Numbered from the stretch's first letter, positions 17,916 through 28,924 are shown. The stretch: 64,000 nucleotides of DNA from Porticoccaceae bacterium (GCA_023228865.1 JALOAH010000008.1:1-64000); one strand, 5' to 3'. Translations and numbers: made by a program. Notes: generated by a model from the letters alone, not told the origin.

Positions 17916-18788
17916 ATGACCAAGATTTTGGCAGTAATCAACAGCTGGCCAAATGCCGAGCGCATCCTCGCCAAAGCGACAGAAATCGCCCGTCCCGTCA
18001 AGGCGGAGGTTTTTGTCTACTGCCCGATAACAAGTCGGATCGAAGAGATGAACCGTTATATTGGTTTTGATAACTATGAAACCGTCCGTGAAGAGCTGCT
18101 TTATGAATGCCAGTCCCGACTCGATGGGCTGGCCGGTATGGATAAACTTGATTCGCTGGTTGAGTGGCAATCAAAACCCTATAGAGCCGTAGCTGCCAAG
18201 GCGGAGGAGCTGTCCGCTGCCATGGTGGTAATGGGCGTGAGCGAACACAGTGTTCTTGGCGACTTTATCCATAAACCGGACGACTGGCATTTGTTGCGGG
18301 ACGCCACCTGTCCGGTGCTGATTATGGGGGAGCAGGAACAGGATTACACCGCAGTCACAGTAGCGGTGGATGTTATGGAAGACAGCGATGAGCACCAAAG
18401 CCTCAATGCAAGAATTCTCGACGAGGCCAAACTCATGGCTGAAGCCCTCCACCTGCCCCTCAAGGTGATTACAGTGATTCCCGAACCCTCTTATATTTAT
18501 TCTGATATTTCCGCCACCAACACCCTGGTGATGGAAAATTTCCGCAGCCAGGCTCAGGCCATGGCCAAGGAGCGGCAGGGCGAGCTGTTGTCGCGGCTGG
18601 GTATTCGCGCCCACAGTTCCGACGTGGTTGCGGGACCGGTGGAAACCCAGCTCCAGCATGCCCAGGATGACTCCGGCTTGCTGGTTATTGGCACTATCGC
18701 CAATAAAGGGCTGAAAGGATTTTTTCTCGGCAATACCGCAGAGCGCCTCTTGCAGCATTTGCGCGGTGATATGTTGGTGGTCAATTGA
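17916..18788 (+). CDS. Tandem universal stress protein (UspE-like)
   Basis: Cytoplasmic stress/anaerobic-survival protein with two Usp domains (about 1-140 and 150-290 of 290 residues). Both domains end in the expected core strands (CPVLIMG and GDMLVVN). The second contains a GT-x-n-G-L-K-G-x6-A-E-R nucleotide-binding-like stretch (about 258-275), while the first looks degenerate. An AGGAGG ribosome site lies upstream of the ATG at 17916. Anr-dependent Usp genes are known in pseudomonads, and the box upstream agrees. Confidence 0.88.
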   Translation: MTKILAVINSWPNAERILAKATEIARPVKAEVFVYCPITSRIEEMNRYIGFDNYETVREELLYECQSRLDGLAGMDKLDSLVEWQSKPYRAVAAKAEELSAAMVVMGVSEHSVLGDFIHKPDDWHLLRDATCPVLIMGEQEQDYTAVTVAVDVMEDSDEHQSLNARILDEAKLMAEALHLPLKVITVIPEPSYIYSDISATNTLVMENFRSQAQAMAKERQGELLSRLGIRAHSSDVVAGPVETQLQHAQDDSGLLVIGTIANKGLKGFFLGNTAERLLQHLRGDMLVVN

Positions 18789-18848
18789 GGCTTGAGGGTC
18801 GGCTGTCGAGCAATATTTGCGGGTGCCGCCGGTTCGGGGATTTACAGC

Positions 18849-19172
18849 TCAACCGCCCGCGAGCTTGACGGTATAGCCTTTGCGGGTGAGAGCATCGCGG
18901 AGCTTTTCGCGGTGATCCCCCTGAATTTCAATGACAAAATTTTTCACGGTACCGCCGGTGCCGCAGAGCTGCTTCAGCTCCTTTGCCAGCTCGTTCAGGG
19001 GTTTTTCTTCCAGCGGTACACCGGTAATCGTGGTGACTCCCTTGCCTTTGCGGCCGCTGGTTTCCCGGCGTATCCTGACGATGCCATCCCCTTGGGGTGG
19101 GGCGGCGGCTGGCGCTTTGTCGTTGATGCGGCCGCTTGCGGTGGAATAAACAAGACGGGAATTTTTGCTCAT
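18849..19172 (-). CDS. yciH: YciH/SUI1 family translation factor-like protein
   Basis: Bacterial homologue of eukaryotic eIF1. It has 107 residues with an unstructured N-terminus and a SUI1 domain (about 30-107). The domain includes GRKGKGVTTITGVPL, the basic loop of the family, and LCGTGGTVKNFVIEIQGDHR. E. coli YciH is 108 residues. Its role in bacterial initiation fidelity is not settled. It is convergent with the preceding usp gene. Confidence 0.9.
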   Translation of the reverse strand: MSKNSRLVYSTASGRINDKAPAAAPPQGDGIVRIRRETSGRKGKGVTTITGVPLEEKPLNELAKELKQLCGTGGTVKNFVIEIQGDHREKLRDALTRKGYTVKLAGG

Positions 19173-19349
19173 AGGATTTTGCCGTTGTGGTCAATGCTAA
19201 ATTTTCTAACAGTCAGGTTCGGTTAACAACCATTTTGACTTGATCCAGAAAGTATTCCCCGCAGTTCATGAAATTTCTTTCCGTGTCAGAATTCCCGGGC
19301 AACGGGCGCCAGTCATGGCCGGGGTGTCAAGTTTTACTGGAGGGCGCAA

Positions 19350-19541
19350 ATGATTCGGCTACTGGTGGTGCTGGTAATTGTGGCGGTGGCGGCAATGTTA
19401 CTGGTGAAGGACAAATCCGGGCACAAACCGGAAATTATCTACCAGCAAAATCTTGACGAGGCAAAGGAGCTTGAACAGAAAATGCTCGATGATGCCAGGC
19501 GACGCATGGAGGAGGTGGATGGGCCTCCCGATAGGCGCTAG
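19350..19541 (+). CDS. Small single-pass membrane protein, unknown function
   Basis: 63 residues: an N-terminal hydrophobic segment (about 2-19, LLVVLVIVAVAAMLLV) followed by a charged, helix-prone tail rich in Glu, Lys and Arg (LDEAKELEQKMLDDARRRMEEV). A good GGAGG ribosome site at 19339-19343 precedes the ATG. It is probably anchored in the inner membrane with a cytoplasmic or periplasmic coiled tail. No family was recognised. Confidence 0.6.
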   Translation: MIRLLVVLVIVAVAAMLLVKDKSGHKPEIIYQQNLDEAKELEQKMLDDARRRMEEVDGPPDRR

Positions 19542-19607
19542 CTTCAGCGGCCATCAGCGCATCCCTGTGACTGAATCAATCCTGGTGGTCAGGGGGTGAT
19601 TTTGGGC

Positions 19608-19635
19608 TTGACTCTCGTCCTTTTGGTGGTAAAGT
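19608..19635 (+). promoter_or_regulatory. Probable ilvI promoter
   Basis: TTGACT (19608-19613) and TAAAGT (19630-19635) are spaced by 16 nt and lie about 225 nt before ilvI. The long leader contains no peptide rich in Ile, Val or Leu codons, so classical attenuation is not evident. Confidence 0.5.
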
Positions 19636-19868
19636 TGCTATCCCGCAAACAGAGTTTGCAATTTTGGGTATGGATTTGTATTGAATCCTGCTCCGCCAGA
19701 AGAATGTCAACATCATTCCCTGGACATCTACAGAAAGGCGCTGCCTACCCGCAGTCCTGATAGGGTCAAAACCCGGCTAGCATTTTTGCCTGATCCCTAA
19801 AGCCTCCTCCCTGTAATGCACAGCGATTATTGACACCTTCCGGCCTTACACAACCGAGGATGATCACT

Positions 19869-21608
19869 GTGGAAATTTTGTCAGGTGGCGATATTCTGAT
19901 TCGCGCCCTCCGCGATGCCGGCGTTGAACATCTCTGGGGCTACCCAGGGGGCGCTGCACTTCATATTTACGATGCTATTTTTCGGCAGGAAGAGGTTAAC
20001 CACATACTGGTTCGCCATGAGCAGGCTGCTGTCCATGCCGCTGACGGCTATGCCCGATCCTCCGGCAAGGTTGGCGCCGTGCTGGTAACGTCCGGGCCGG
20101 GCGCCACCAACGCCATCACCGGGATTGCCACCGCCTATATGGATTCCATTCCCATGGTGATCATCTCCGGCCAGGTAACCCAGGATAAGATCGGCGACGA
20201 TGCCTTTCAGGAAACTGACATGATGGGTATTTCCCGCCCCATCGTTAAACACAGTTTTATGGTCAAGCGACCAGAAGATATTGCCGAGACCATTGCCAAG
20301 GCTTTTTATATAGCTGCCTCTGGCCGTCCGGGTCCTGTGGTTGTTGATGTCCCTAAAGATATCACTGACCCCAATATCAAGGTTGCTTACAAATACCCAG
20401 AGAAGGTCAAAATCCGCTCCTATCAGCCCACCACCAAAGGGCATTCCGGGCAGATCAAGCGCGCGGTGAAGCAGTTGCTGGCGGCGAAAAAGCCGGTGAT
20501 TTACGCCGGTGGCGGTGTCATTATGGCGGAAGCTTCAGAGCAGCTGACCCGGCTGGCGAAACTTCTCAATTATCCGGTTACCAATACCTTGATGGGGCTT
20601 GGCTGTTTCCCCGGCAGTGATCGCCAGTTTGTTGGTATGCTGGGCATGCACGGTACCTTTGAAGCCAACACCGCCATGCATTATGCCGATGTGATTCTTG
20701 CGGTGGGCGCCCGCTTTGACGATCGTGTTACCAATACGCCGAGCAAGTTTTGTCCTGAAGCCACCATTATTCATATCGATATTGACCCCACCTCGATTTC
20801 GAAAACCGTGCCTGCAGATATCCCCATTGTCGGCTCCTGCGACGCGGTGCTCGACGAAATGATCGCCCAGATTGAAGAGGGCGACAAAAAACCCGATCAA
20901 AAGGCGTTGTCCGCCTGGTGGCAGCAGATTGACGAGTGGCGCAATCGTCACGGCCTTTACACGGCATCCCGTTACGGTGAAAGTAGCGGCAGCCTGATCA
21001 AGCCTCAGGATGTTATCAAGATGCTCCACAAGGTTACCAATGGCAAAGCCTATGTCTGTTCCGATGTGGGCCAGCACCAGATGTTTGCCGCCCAGTACTA
21101 TCTGTTCGACAAACCCCGCCAGTGGATCAATTCCGGTGGTTTGGGCACCATGGGCTTTGGCCTGCCCGCCGCGATGGGGGTGAAAATGGCGCACCCGGAT
21201 GCGGATGTGGCTGTGGTTACCGGCGAGGGTAGTATCCAAATGTGTATTCAGGAGCTGTCGAGCTGTACCCAGCACCAGTTGCCGGTCAAAATCATCACCC
21301 TTAATAATCAGGCCTTGGGTATGGTCAAGCAGTGGCAGGATATGCAGTACGGCAGTCGCTATTCCCATATCCTCTACGAAGACTCCCTGCCCGATTTTAT
21401 CAAGCTTGCGGAAGCCTATGGCCATGTGGGCATGAAGGTCACCAGCTTTGACGACCTTGAAAGCAAAATGCGCGAGTGTTTTGCCATGAAGGATCGAACC
21501 GTATTTATGGATATCTATGTTGACCCCAGCGAGCATGTCTATCCCATGCATGTGGCACCCAATGGCGCCATGAAAGATCTGTGGCTGAGCAAGACGGAGC
21601 GCACCTGA
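19869..21608 (+). CDS. ilvI: Acetolactate synthase large subunit
   Basis: TPP/FAD enzyme that makes acetolactate for Val/Leu and acetohydroxybutyrate for Ile. The GTG at 19869 gives 579 residues beginning [18 protein letters not shown], which aligns with known starts. AGGA at 19856-19859 is well spaced for it but too close for the ATG at 19860. A longer TTG start at 19830 is unlikely. Catalytic Glu51 is in [15 protein letters not shown]. The TPP motif reads GEGS...LNN, with Glu in place of the common Asp. The stop overlaps ilvH. Confidence 0.95.
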   Translation: MEILSGGDILIRALRDAGVEHLWGYPGGAALHIYDAIFRQEEVNHILVRHEQAAVHAADGYARSSGKVGAVLVTSGPGATNAITGIATAYMDSIPMVIISGQVTQDKIGDDAFQETDMMGISRPIVKHSFMVKRPEDIAETIAKAFYIAASGRPGPVVVDVPKDITDPNIKVAYKYPEKVKIRSYQPTTKGHSGQIKRAVKQLLAAKKPVIYAGGGVIMAEASEQLTRLAKLLNYPVTNTLMGLGCFPGSDRQFVGMLGMHGTFEANTAMHYADVILAVGARFDDRVTNTPSKFCPEATIIHIDIDPTSISKTVPADIPIVGSCDAVLDEMIAQIEEGDKKPDQKALSAWWQQIDEWRNRHGLYTASRYGESSGSLIKPQDVIKMLHKVTNGKAYVCSDVGQHQMFAAQYYLFDKPRQWINSGGLGTMGFGLPAAMGVKMAHPDADVAVVTGEGSIQMCIQELSSCTQHQLPVKIITLNNQALGMVKQWQDMQYGSRYSHILYEDSLPDFIKLAEAYGHVGMKVTSFDDLESKMRECFAMKDRTVFMDIYVDPSEHVYPMHVAPNGAMKDLWLSKTERT

Positions 21609-22099
21609 TGAAACGCATTATTTCGATTTTGATGGAAAACGAACCCGGCGCTCTTTCCCGTGTTGTCGGACTGTTCGCGCAGCGGGGCTATAATATCGAC
21701 ACCCTGACAGTGGCGCCCACAGAAGATCAAACTCTGTCCAGGCTGACCCTAACCACCCATGGCAATGAAAAAATTATTGAGCAAATTACGAAGCAACTTA
21801 ATAAGTTAGTAGATGTTGTTAAGGTAATTGATCTCACCGATGGCGCCCATATCGAGCGGGAATTGATGCTTCTCAAAGTCAAAGCCGGCGGCGCCCAGCG
21901 CGCTGAGGTAAAGCGCACCGTGGATATTTTTCGCGGCCAGATCGTGGATGTCAGCAGTACCGGTTATACCGTGCAGATTACAGGCCAGAGCAGTAAACTC
22001 GACGCCTTTATCGCGGCGCTGCCGGAATCCGACATTGTCGAGGTGGCGCGCACAGGTATTTCCGGTTTGTCCCGTGGGGAGAAGTCCCTGCGGCTTTGA
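21608..22099 (+). CDS. ilvH: Acetolactate synthase small (regulatory) subunit
   Basis: Activates IlvI and gives valine feedback control. 163 residues from the ATG at 21608, which overlaps the ilvI TGA by one base (TGATG). An ACT domain is at the N-terminus (RIISILMENEPGALSRVVGL), and the ALS small-subunit C-terminal domain follows, ending SGLSRGEKSLRL. Size and order match E. coli IlvH. Confidence 0.96.
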   Translation: MKRIISILMENEPGALSRVVGLFAQRGYNIDTLTVAPTEDQTLSRLTLTTHGNEKIIEQITKQLNKLVDVVKVIDLTDGAHIERELMLLKVKAGGAQRAEVKRTVDIFRGQIVDVSSTGYTVQITGQSSKLDAFIAALPESDIVEVARTGISGLSRGEKSLRL

Positions 22100-22215
22100 G
22101 GCTTGCGGCTCTAACCCTGTTGCGGCGCCAAAATCCCGGTGCCGCAACTGTCACGCAATAACGGGTATGCATTATTTTTCATGACTTAACAGACAAAACT
22201 TATTAACATAGGTGA

Positions 22216-23238
<1,023 letters not shown>

Positions 23239-23259
23239 TCTTTGCCCAAACGCTTACGG

Positions 23260-23289
23260 AAACGCAGTCCTTTGGGCTGCGTTTTTTTT
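23260..23289 (+). terminator. Terminator after ilvC
   Basis: AAACGCAG (23260-23267) pairs with CTGCGTTT (23277-23284), followed by TTTTT. The inner loop is also partly paired (CC/GG). Confidence 0.88.
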
Positions 23290-23419
23290 ATGGAGCCAGA
23301 AAAGCGTTTTGTATGGGGTGAGCAAAGTAAATAACTTATACTAAGCCTGAGCAAAGTGGCTAAATGTGGAAAAACTCCACATCCTTTGCCTTCTGGCAAC
23401 GGCAATCAAGGTTATAGAA

Positions 23420-24277
23420 ATGCAGGATAATGTGGAACAGGACAACAACCCGGATATTCAGGTGCGCCGCCGGGGTATTTACTTACTGCCCAATCTGCTC
23501 ACCACAGGCGCCATGTTCGGCGGCTTTTATGCCATTCTCGCCGCCATGAATGGCCGCTTTGAACACGCAGCTATCGCCATTTTTGTGGCCATGTTCTTTG
23601 ACGGCCTCGATGGCCAGGTTGCCCGCCTTACCAACACCCAAAGCGCCTTTGGCGTTCAGTACGACAGCCTGTCCGACATGGTGTCCTTTGGTGTTGCTCC
23701 GGCAGTGGTGGCCTTTAGCTGGATGCTGCACAGTCTGGGCAAGGTGGGCTGGGCGGCTGCCTTTATTTATGCCTCTTGCGCGGCATTGCGCCTTGCCCGC
23801 TTCAACACCCAGGTCAATATTGTCGACAAGCGCTTTTTTGTCGGTCTGGCAAGCCCGGCTGCCGCGGCCCTGGTTGCAGGCTTGGTGTGGAACGGCTACG
23901 ACACAGAAACTTCCGTTATCACAGCGTCGCTGGTGGCGATCATCACCGCCTGTGCCGGAATTTTAATGGTGAGTAATTTTCGCTATAAAAGCCTGAAAGG
24001 TCTTAACCTTAAAGGCAAAGTGCCGTTTATGGTGATCCTTGGCGTGGTGATGGCGGTGGTGGTGATTTCAAGCTATCCCGCTGAGGTGCTGCTGTTGATG
24101 GCCATTACTTACGCATTGTCGGCACCTGTTTTTTGGTTTATTACACGCTTTTATAAAAAACGTAACCAGATTGATGGGGGTGGGCGCAGCAAGAATCAGC
24201 GCGAACCTTTCTTTGGAGATGAGACGTCTGAGCCGCCAGAGGGTGGTGGTCGGGATCACGGGGAAGAAAAGCTGTAA
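23420..24277 (+). CDS. pssA: CDP-diacylglycerol-serine O-phosphatidyltransferase
   Basis: Membrane enzyme making phosphatidylserine, the precursor of phosphatidylethanolamine. From the ATG at 23420 (AAGGTT upstream) it has 285 residues. The CDP-alcohol phosphotransferase motif is complete: D61-G62, AR at 68-69, then D82 and D86 in YDSLSDMVSFGVAP. Several hydrophobic segments follow, then a polar Gly-rich tail. This is the subclass II integral-membrane type, unrelated to E. coli PssA. ilvC-pssA-leuA order is seen in pseudomonads. Confidence 0.92.
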   Translation: MQDNVEQDNNPDIQVRRRGIYLLPNLLTTGAMFGGFYAILAAMNGRFEHAAIAIFVAMFFDGLDGQVARLTNTQSAFGVQYDSLSDMVSFGVAPAVVAFSWMLHSLGKVGWAAAFIYASCAALRLARFNTQVNIVDKRFFVGLASPAAAALVAGLVWNGYDTETSVITASLVAIITACAGILMVSNFRYKSLKGLNLKGKVPFMVILGVVMAVVVISSYPAEVLLLMAITYALSAPVFWFITRFYKKRNQIDGGGRSKNQREPFFGDETSEPPEGGGRDHGEEKL

Positions 24278-24440
24278 TTGGCGGCATCCATGCCTGGGTA
24301 ACCCGGCACCGCAAAAACCCTTATCGCAATATTTAAACGCTGCCAGTGGACGCTGAAAATCCAGCCACACAAGAGACGTTTGCCAAAATAGGCATTCAGA
24401 TATCTGTCCAGGTCAGCGACAAGACAAACAGGAGTTGCCC

Positions 24441-25988
24441 ATGAGCAAAGATCGTTTAATTATATTTGATACTACGTTGCGGGACGGTGAGCAAAGCCCC
24501 GGAGCGTCCATGACCAAGGATGAAAAGGTGCGCATTGCCAGGGTGCTGGAAAAACTGCGCGTCGATGTCATTGAGGCGGGTTTTGCCATTTCCAGTCCCG
24601 GTGATTTTGAAGCGGTCAAAGCCATTGCCGCCATTGTCAAAGACAGCACTGTCTGCAGCCTGTCCCGAGCCGTACAGGGGGATATTGAACGCGCCGGAGA
24701 AGCCCTTAAAAATGCAGCATCCGCGCGTATTCACACCTTTATTGCCACGTCGCCGATCCACATGCAGTACAAGCTGCAGATGAGTCCTGATGAGGTGCTG
24801 GCGCAGGCGGTGGGTGCGGTAAAAATGGCGCGCAACCTTGTCGGCGATGTGGAATTTTCCCTTGAAGACGGCAGCCGCAGCGAATTTGATTTTATGTGCC
24901 GCATTATCGAAGCGGTGATTGATGCCGGTGCTGGCACCATCAATATTCCCGACACTGTCGGCTATGGCGAGCCGGAGGAATACGGCCAGATGATCGGCCG
25001 CGTGATACAGAATGTCGCCAACGCCGATAAAGCCATTTTTTCCGTTCACTGCCATAACGACCTCGGCCTTGCGGTCGCCAACTCCCTGTCGGCGGTACTC
25101 CACGGCGCTCGCCAGGTTGAGTGCACCATCAACGGTCTCGGTGAGCGGGCGGGCAACGCCTCCCTTGAAGAAATTGTCATGGCCGTGCGCACCCGCAAAG
25201 ACCGCTACCCGGTGGATACCCGCATCGACACCACCCAGATTCTGTCGGCGTCGCGCCTGGTGTCCAGTATCACCGGATTTCCGGTACAGCCAAATAAAGC
25301 GATTGTCGGCGCCAACGCCTTTGCCCACGAGTCCGGAATTCACCAGGACGGCATTTTGAAGCATCGGGAAACCTACGAAATCATGCGCGCCCAGGATGTG
25401 GGTTGGGGCGCCAACAAACTGGTGCTCGGCAAACTTTCCGGTCGTGCCGCCTTCGTCAGTCGCCTCGAAGAGCTGGGCATCACCTTTGACAGCAAGGAGG
25501 AAATGGGCAGAGCCTTCGCCCGCTTTAAAGAGCTTGCCGATAAAAAGCGGGAAATCTATGACGAGGATCTACAGGCGCTGGTGAGCGAAATCCAGATGGG
25601 CGAAGACCAGGAGAACTATGCCCTGGTGGCGATGGAAGTGATTTCCAAAACAGGGCGCACTCCCCGAGCCGCGTTGACCCTCCGCGTTGACGGTCGCGAT
25701 CAGGATACCAGCGCCGAGGGGGATGGCCCTGTGGATGCCATTTTTAAGGCGATCGAAAAAATTGCCCACAGTAACAGCCATCTTCAGCTCTATTCCGTCA
25801 ACGCGGTTACCGAAGGCACTGAAGCCCAGGGCGAAGTCACTGTGCGTCTGGAAAAGAACGGCCGCATCGTCAATGGCCAGGGCGCGGATACGGATGTTCT
25901 TGCCGCCAGCGCCAAAGCCTATCTCAATGCCCTCAATTTGCTCACCGCCAATTCCGGCAGGCTCCACCCCCAGCTGGAAGGTGTCTAG
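24441..25988 (+). CDS. leuA: 2-isopropylmalate synthase
   Basis: First committed step of leucine synthesis (acetyl-CoA plus 2-ketoisovalerate). From the ATG at 24441 with CAGGAG upstream it has 515 residues, the size of the E. coli-type enzyme. It shows [12 protein letters not shown] near the N-terminus, the metal-site [12 protein letters not shown], and a C-terminal LeuA regulatory domain (about 390-515) for leucine inhibition. No leu leader peptide is visible in the 163 nt upstream. Confidence 0.96.
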   Translation: MSKDRLIIFDTTLRDGEQSPGASMTKDEKVRIARVLEKLRVDVIEAGFAISSPGDFEAVKAIAAIVKDSTVCSLSRAVQGDIERAGEALKNAASARIHTFIATSPIHMQYKLQMSPDEVLAQAVGAVKMARNLVGDVEFSLEDGSRSEFDFMCRIIEAVIDAGAGTINIPDTVGYGEPEEYGQMIGRVIQNVANADKAIFSVHCHNDLGLAVANSLSAVLHGARQVECTINGLGERAGNASLEEIVMAVRTRKDRYPVDTRIDTTQILSASRLVSSITGFPVQPNKAIVGANAFAHESGIHQDGILKHRETYEIMRAQDVGWGANKLVLGKLSGRAAFVSRLEELGITFDSKEEMGRAFARFKELADKKREIYDEDLQALVSEIQMGEDQENYALVAMEVISKTGRTPRAALTLRVDGRDQDTSAEGDGPVDAIFKAIEKIAHSNSHLQLYSVNAVTEGTEAQGEVTVRLEKNGRIVNGQGADTDVLAASAKAYLNALNLLTANSGRLHPQLEGV

Positions 25989-25991
25989 GCT

Positions 25992-26732
25992 GTGATGGGC
26001 GGTTATAGCCGGGACTGGTATCTGAGCGCCCTGGGTGTTGTCCGCTACATTCCCAGGACAGCAGCGGTTGAAGGTGCCGAGGAGAGCGCTGCCGAGACTC
26101 TTGGCTGTGACCACAGCGAAGCGCAAGCTGCAGCGGCGCCGAAAGTTTCCTCCGTCAATCCCATCGCCTTTCGCCACGATGAGAGTGCGCCTCAAACCAC
26201 AATGGGGCAACACCAGCAACCGGTCGCTGTCGCTACAATACCATCCCCGTCATTGATTGCGTCAGCCAATGACGAAGAATCTATCCATTTTCGCCTGGGT
26301 TTCTGGCAGCCATCCCCCCAGCTGGTGGTTCTTAGCACCATGCCGCCAGGGATACGACCCGATGCGGGCCAGCAGCAAATGCTTGCCAATCTGCTCAAAG
26401 CCATTCAACAACTTCCCGGCAATCTGGCCTTCGCAGAGCTGATCGATTGGCCGCTGTCCCCTGGAACATCATCAGCCCTCAGTGGGGCAAGGGAATTACT
26501 GGATGCTTTTCTCGACGTCAAGGCAAAGTTGCAGCCGTTTACATTTGCCCTCCTTATGGGGTCAACCACAGCCAGATTGGTCGCTGAGGACGCGGCGAAT
26601 GTGGGCGACAGGCTCCCCCTGCGTTGTCAGGCTCAGGGCATAGTCACCCATTCCCTGCACGATATGAGCGCCAATCCCGACCTCAAACGGGAAACCTGGG
26701 AAGCCATTCGCTTCCTGGCTCAAAGCCACTAA
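25992..26732 (+). CDS. holD: Probable DNA polymerase III psi subunit (HolD-like)
   Basis: About 246 residues. The N-terminal RDWYLSALGVVRYIPR resembles E. coli HolD RDWQLQQLGITQW. The C-terminal HSLHDMSANPDLKRETWEAI resembles its PALTDLRANPTARAALWQQI. The Ala/Pro-rich middle (about 25-90) has no counterpart, making it nearly twice the E. coli length. rimI follows with a TAATG overlap, as in the E. coli holD-rimI pair. If correct, it links the clamp loader to chi-SSB. The start is GTG 25992 or ATG 25995. Confidence 0.65.
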   Translation: MMGGYSRDWYLSALGVVRYIPRTAAVEGAEESAAETLGCDHSEAQAAAAPKVSSVNPIAFRHDESAPQTTMGQHQQPVAVATIPSPSLIASANDEESIHFRLGFWQPSPQLVVLSTMPPGIRPDAGQQQMLANLLKAIQQLPGNLAFAELIDWPLSPGTSSALSGARELLDAFLDVKAKLQPFTFALLMGSTTARLVAEDAANVGDRLPLRCQAQGIVTHSLHDMSANPDLKRETWEAIRFLAQSH

Positions 26733-27187
26733 TGGCTAACAGCGAGATTCGCCGCGCCCGCCGCGAGGAATCGGCGTCACTGGCGACCATGGAAGCGAGA
26801 GCGAGCTCCTATCCCTGGACGGAGGGGCAGTACGCTGACAGCATTGCCAATCACCAAACCTGGGTTTTGGACATCGACGAAACTGCTGTTGGCTGTCTGG
26901 TTTTCAGTCGCATTATTGACGAGGTTGAATTATTGAATATCGTCGTCGATCCGGTTTTTCAGGGTAGGGGGCTGGGTCGAAAGCTGATGAATTTTCTTAT
27001 CGAGACCAACGCGAGCCAGGCAGAAAAAATTTTCCTTGAAGTTCGAACCAGTAATCAACCCGCAATCACCTTGTATGAAACTGTTGGTTTCAATAGGGTT
27101 GGCAACAGAAAAAATTACTATCCCTCACCCAATGGCAGGGAAGATGCCCTGATAATGGTTTATGACTATGAGTCACAATCACAGTGA
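26732..27187 (+). CDS. rimI: Ribosomal protein S18 alanine N-acetyltransferase
   Basis: GNAT enzyme that acetylates the N-terminus of S18. From the ATG overlapping the holD stop it has 151 residues. The acetyl-CoA loop QGRGLGRKL spans 77-85. E103 (FLEVRTSN) and Y115 (TLYETVGF) occupy the catalytic positions known for E. coli RimI. The 3' end overlaps the next gene by about 20-26 bases. Confidence 0.93.
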   Translation: MANSEIRRARREESASLATMEARASSYPWTEGQYADSIANHQTWVLDIDETAVGCLVFSRIIDEVELLNIVVDPVFQGRGLGRKLMNFLIETNASQAEKIFLEVRTSNQPAITLYETVGFNRVGNRKNYYPSPNGREDALIMVYDYESQSQ

Positions 27188-28136
27188 AGCTGACGCCAAA
27201 ATCCCGGTGGGCATCAGCAGTTGCCTTTTAGGCAATGAGGTGCGCTACAACGCCAGCCATTGCCGCGACTCTTACATTACCGGGACATTAGCGGATTTTT
27301 TTGAATTCACGGCGTTTTGTCCCGAAGTGGGCATAGGTCTCGGCGTGCCCAGACCCACAATTCGTCTGGTGAACAACGGCAGTGAAATTCGTGTCGTTGG
27401 CGTTAAGGACGCCGCCATGGATGTCACGGAGCCCCTGCGCGACTACACCAGCACCCAGTTGCCGAAAATAAAGCCCCTCAGCGGGTTTATCTTCAAAAAA
27501 GGCTCGCCCAGCTGCGGTATGGCGCGGGTCAAAGTCTATAACCTCAAGGGCATGCCGGAAGATCAGGCTTCCGGCATGTTTGCCGGCGGCGTGATGGCGG
27601 CCTACCCCCATTTGCCGGTGGAGGAAGAGGGGCGCCTGGGGGATGCCAGACTGCGGGAGAATTTTATTCAGCGGGTATTCATCTACCATTTCTGGAAACA
27701 GGACATAGAGCCAGCTCTGACCGTTGCCAAGCTGACAGGATTTCACGCAAAACTTAAGCTGACCCTGATGAGCCACAACCAAAATAGTGCGCGGGAGCTT
27801 GGTCGAATTGCCTCCTCCGCCCGGGATGACAACCTCAATGAAGTTGCGAGCAACTATTTTGCCTTGATGATGAAAACATTGTCTGTTGTCGCCACCGCCA
27901 AAAACCACGTCAACGTGTTGCAACATATTCAGGGCTATTTAAAGCGGGAACTCGACAGTGACGATAAAGCCGAGCTGGTGGAAACCATTGCCAGTTATGC
28001 CAGGGGGGAGGTGCCTTTGATCGTGCCTATTACCCTGCTGAAACATCATTTTCGCAAAACTCCCGACACTTATATCGATAACGCCTGGTATATGTCGCCC
28101 TATCCAGCGTCTCTCAAGCTGCGCAATCTATTGTAA
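27168..28136 (+). CDS. DUF523-DUF1722 fusion protein (TudS-like domain + YbgA-like domain)
   Basis: About 322 residues. The N-terminal half (about 8-165) is a DUF523 domain with its cysteines in GISSCLLGNEVRYN, AFCPEVGIGLGVPRP and KKGSPSCGMARV. In TudS-type thiouracil desulfurases such cysteines hold a [4Fe-4S] cluster. The C-terminal half (about 190-322) matches DUF1722/YbgA, with its HVNVLQHIQGYLKR core. The cellular substrate is unknown. The start (ATG 27168 or 27162) lies inside the end of rimI, which implies translational coupling. Confidence 0.85.
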   Translation: MSHNHSEADAKIPVGISSCLLGNEVRYNASHCRDSYITGTLADFFEFTAFCPEVGIGLGVPRPTIRLVNNGSEIRVVGVKDAAMDVTEPLRDYTSTQLPKIKPLSGFIFKKGSPSCGMARVKVYNLKGMPEDQASGMFAGGVMAAYPHLPVEEEGRLGDARLRENFIQRVFIYHFWKQDIEPALTVAKLTGFHAKLKLTLMSHNQNSARELGRIASSARDDNLNEVASNYFALMMKTLSVVATAKNHVNVLQHIQGYLKRELDSDDKAELVETIASYARGEVPLIVPITLLKHHFRKTPDTYIDNAWYMSPYPASLKLRNLL

Positions 28137-28151
28137 TATGGCGACAATTGA

Positions 28152-28415
28152 TTGCCTGGATCAAATACTGTGGCTAAAGACACCGCGCGTGCCAGTGCCG
28201 AGAATCATCGAGCTGAAGGGAAAAAGGTCTTTTCCATACCCCTCAGTCTCATTGTTGTTGATGGCGTTGGCGCAATGCTGGTGGCTTGGGGTTTTTATCT
28301 CTATATCAGCGAATCCCGAGGTTTATTCCATATAGGGGCTGGTTTTCTCCTCATGGCGCCTCTTATTATCCATCTACTGAAACTGAGACCATCGTCAGCA
28401 CCTAAAAAAGGATGA
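28152..28415 (+). CDS. Small two-helix membrane protein, unknown
   Basis: At most 87 residues with two hydrophobic segments (about 28-52 and 61-77, containing VVDGVGAMLVAWGFYLYI and AGFLLMAPLIIHLL) and a short polar tail. The start is uncertain: TTG 28152 or GTG 28170, neither with a strong ribosome site. It precedes the NfeD gene by 4 nt, so it may be co-expressed with the NfeD-SPFH pair. Confidence 0.5.
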   Translation: MPGSNTVAKDTARASAENHRAEGKKVFSIPLSLIVVDGVGAMLVAWGFYLYISESRGLFHIGAGFLLMAPLIIHLLKLRPSSAPKKG

Positions 28416-28419
28416 CATT

Positions 28420-28881
28420 ATGAGTATGGAAAATCTGCAACTGCTTTACTGGCACTGGTTGATTATCGGCATTGCCCTGGCGTTGGCGGAAATCTTTTTC
28501 GCCAGCTTTACCGTGCTCTGGTTTGGCCTGGGCGCCATTCTTGTCGGCGTTTTAATGATGTTGTTTCCCGCCATGTCATTTGAAATTCAGCTGTTGTTGT
28601 GGATAGTTTTTTCCGCCGGTTTTGCCATTTTCTGGTTTCGCTATTTCCGCCCCAAAATGGTCGATAAGACCAAGGCGGGCATTGCCCGGGAGGCTGCCAT
28701 TGGTGAAGCCGGTACTGTGATAAAAGTCCCTACCGAGGGAAAAAGGGGAGTGGTGCGCTTTTCCACCCCCATTCTCGGTGATGACGAGTGGGAGTTTATC
28801 TGCGATCAGCAACTCGCCGCCGGTGACAGGGTTCACATCAAGGATTTTTCAGGAAATTGTCTGATTGTCGTTAAACTCTAA
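28420..28881 (+). CDS. NfeD-family membrane protein
   Basis: 153 residues: two or three membrane helices (about 10-70) followed by the soluble NfeD OB-fold domain (about 90-153, GEAGTVIKVPTEGKRGVVRF...GDRVHIKDFSGNCLIV). It lacks the N-terminal ClpP-like protease part of long NfeD proteins. Paired with the SPFH gene 43 nt downstream, as short NfeD genes usually are. The pair probably organises a membrane microdomain complex. Confidence 0.88.
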   Translation: MSMENLQLLYWHWLIIGIALALAEIFFASFTVLWFGLGAILVGVLMMLFPAMSFEIQLLLWIVFSAGFAIFWFRYFRPKMVDKTKAGIAREAAIGEAGTVIKVPTEGKRGVVRFSTPILGDDEWEFICDQQLAAGDRVHIKDFSGNCLIVVKL

Positions 28882-28924
28882 GGGGCGATAAGCGCCCGTT
28901 AATCAATCGTTAAGGAGAAATAAA

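Noticed and set aside
18792..19226. 144-codon plus-strand frame
   Set aside because: Antisense to the YciH/SUI1 gene, which has a clear SUI1 domain.
19636..19868. Leader-peptide attenuator before ilvI
   Set aside because: No short frame rich in Ile, Val or Leu codons and no convincing terminator/antiterminator pair.
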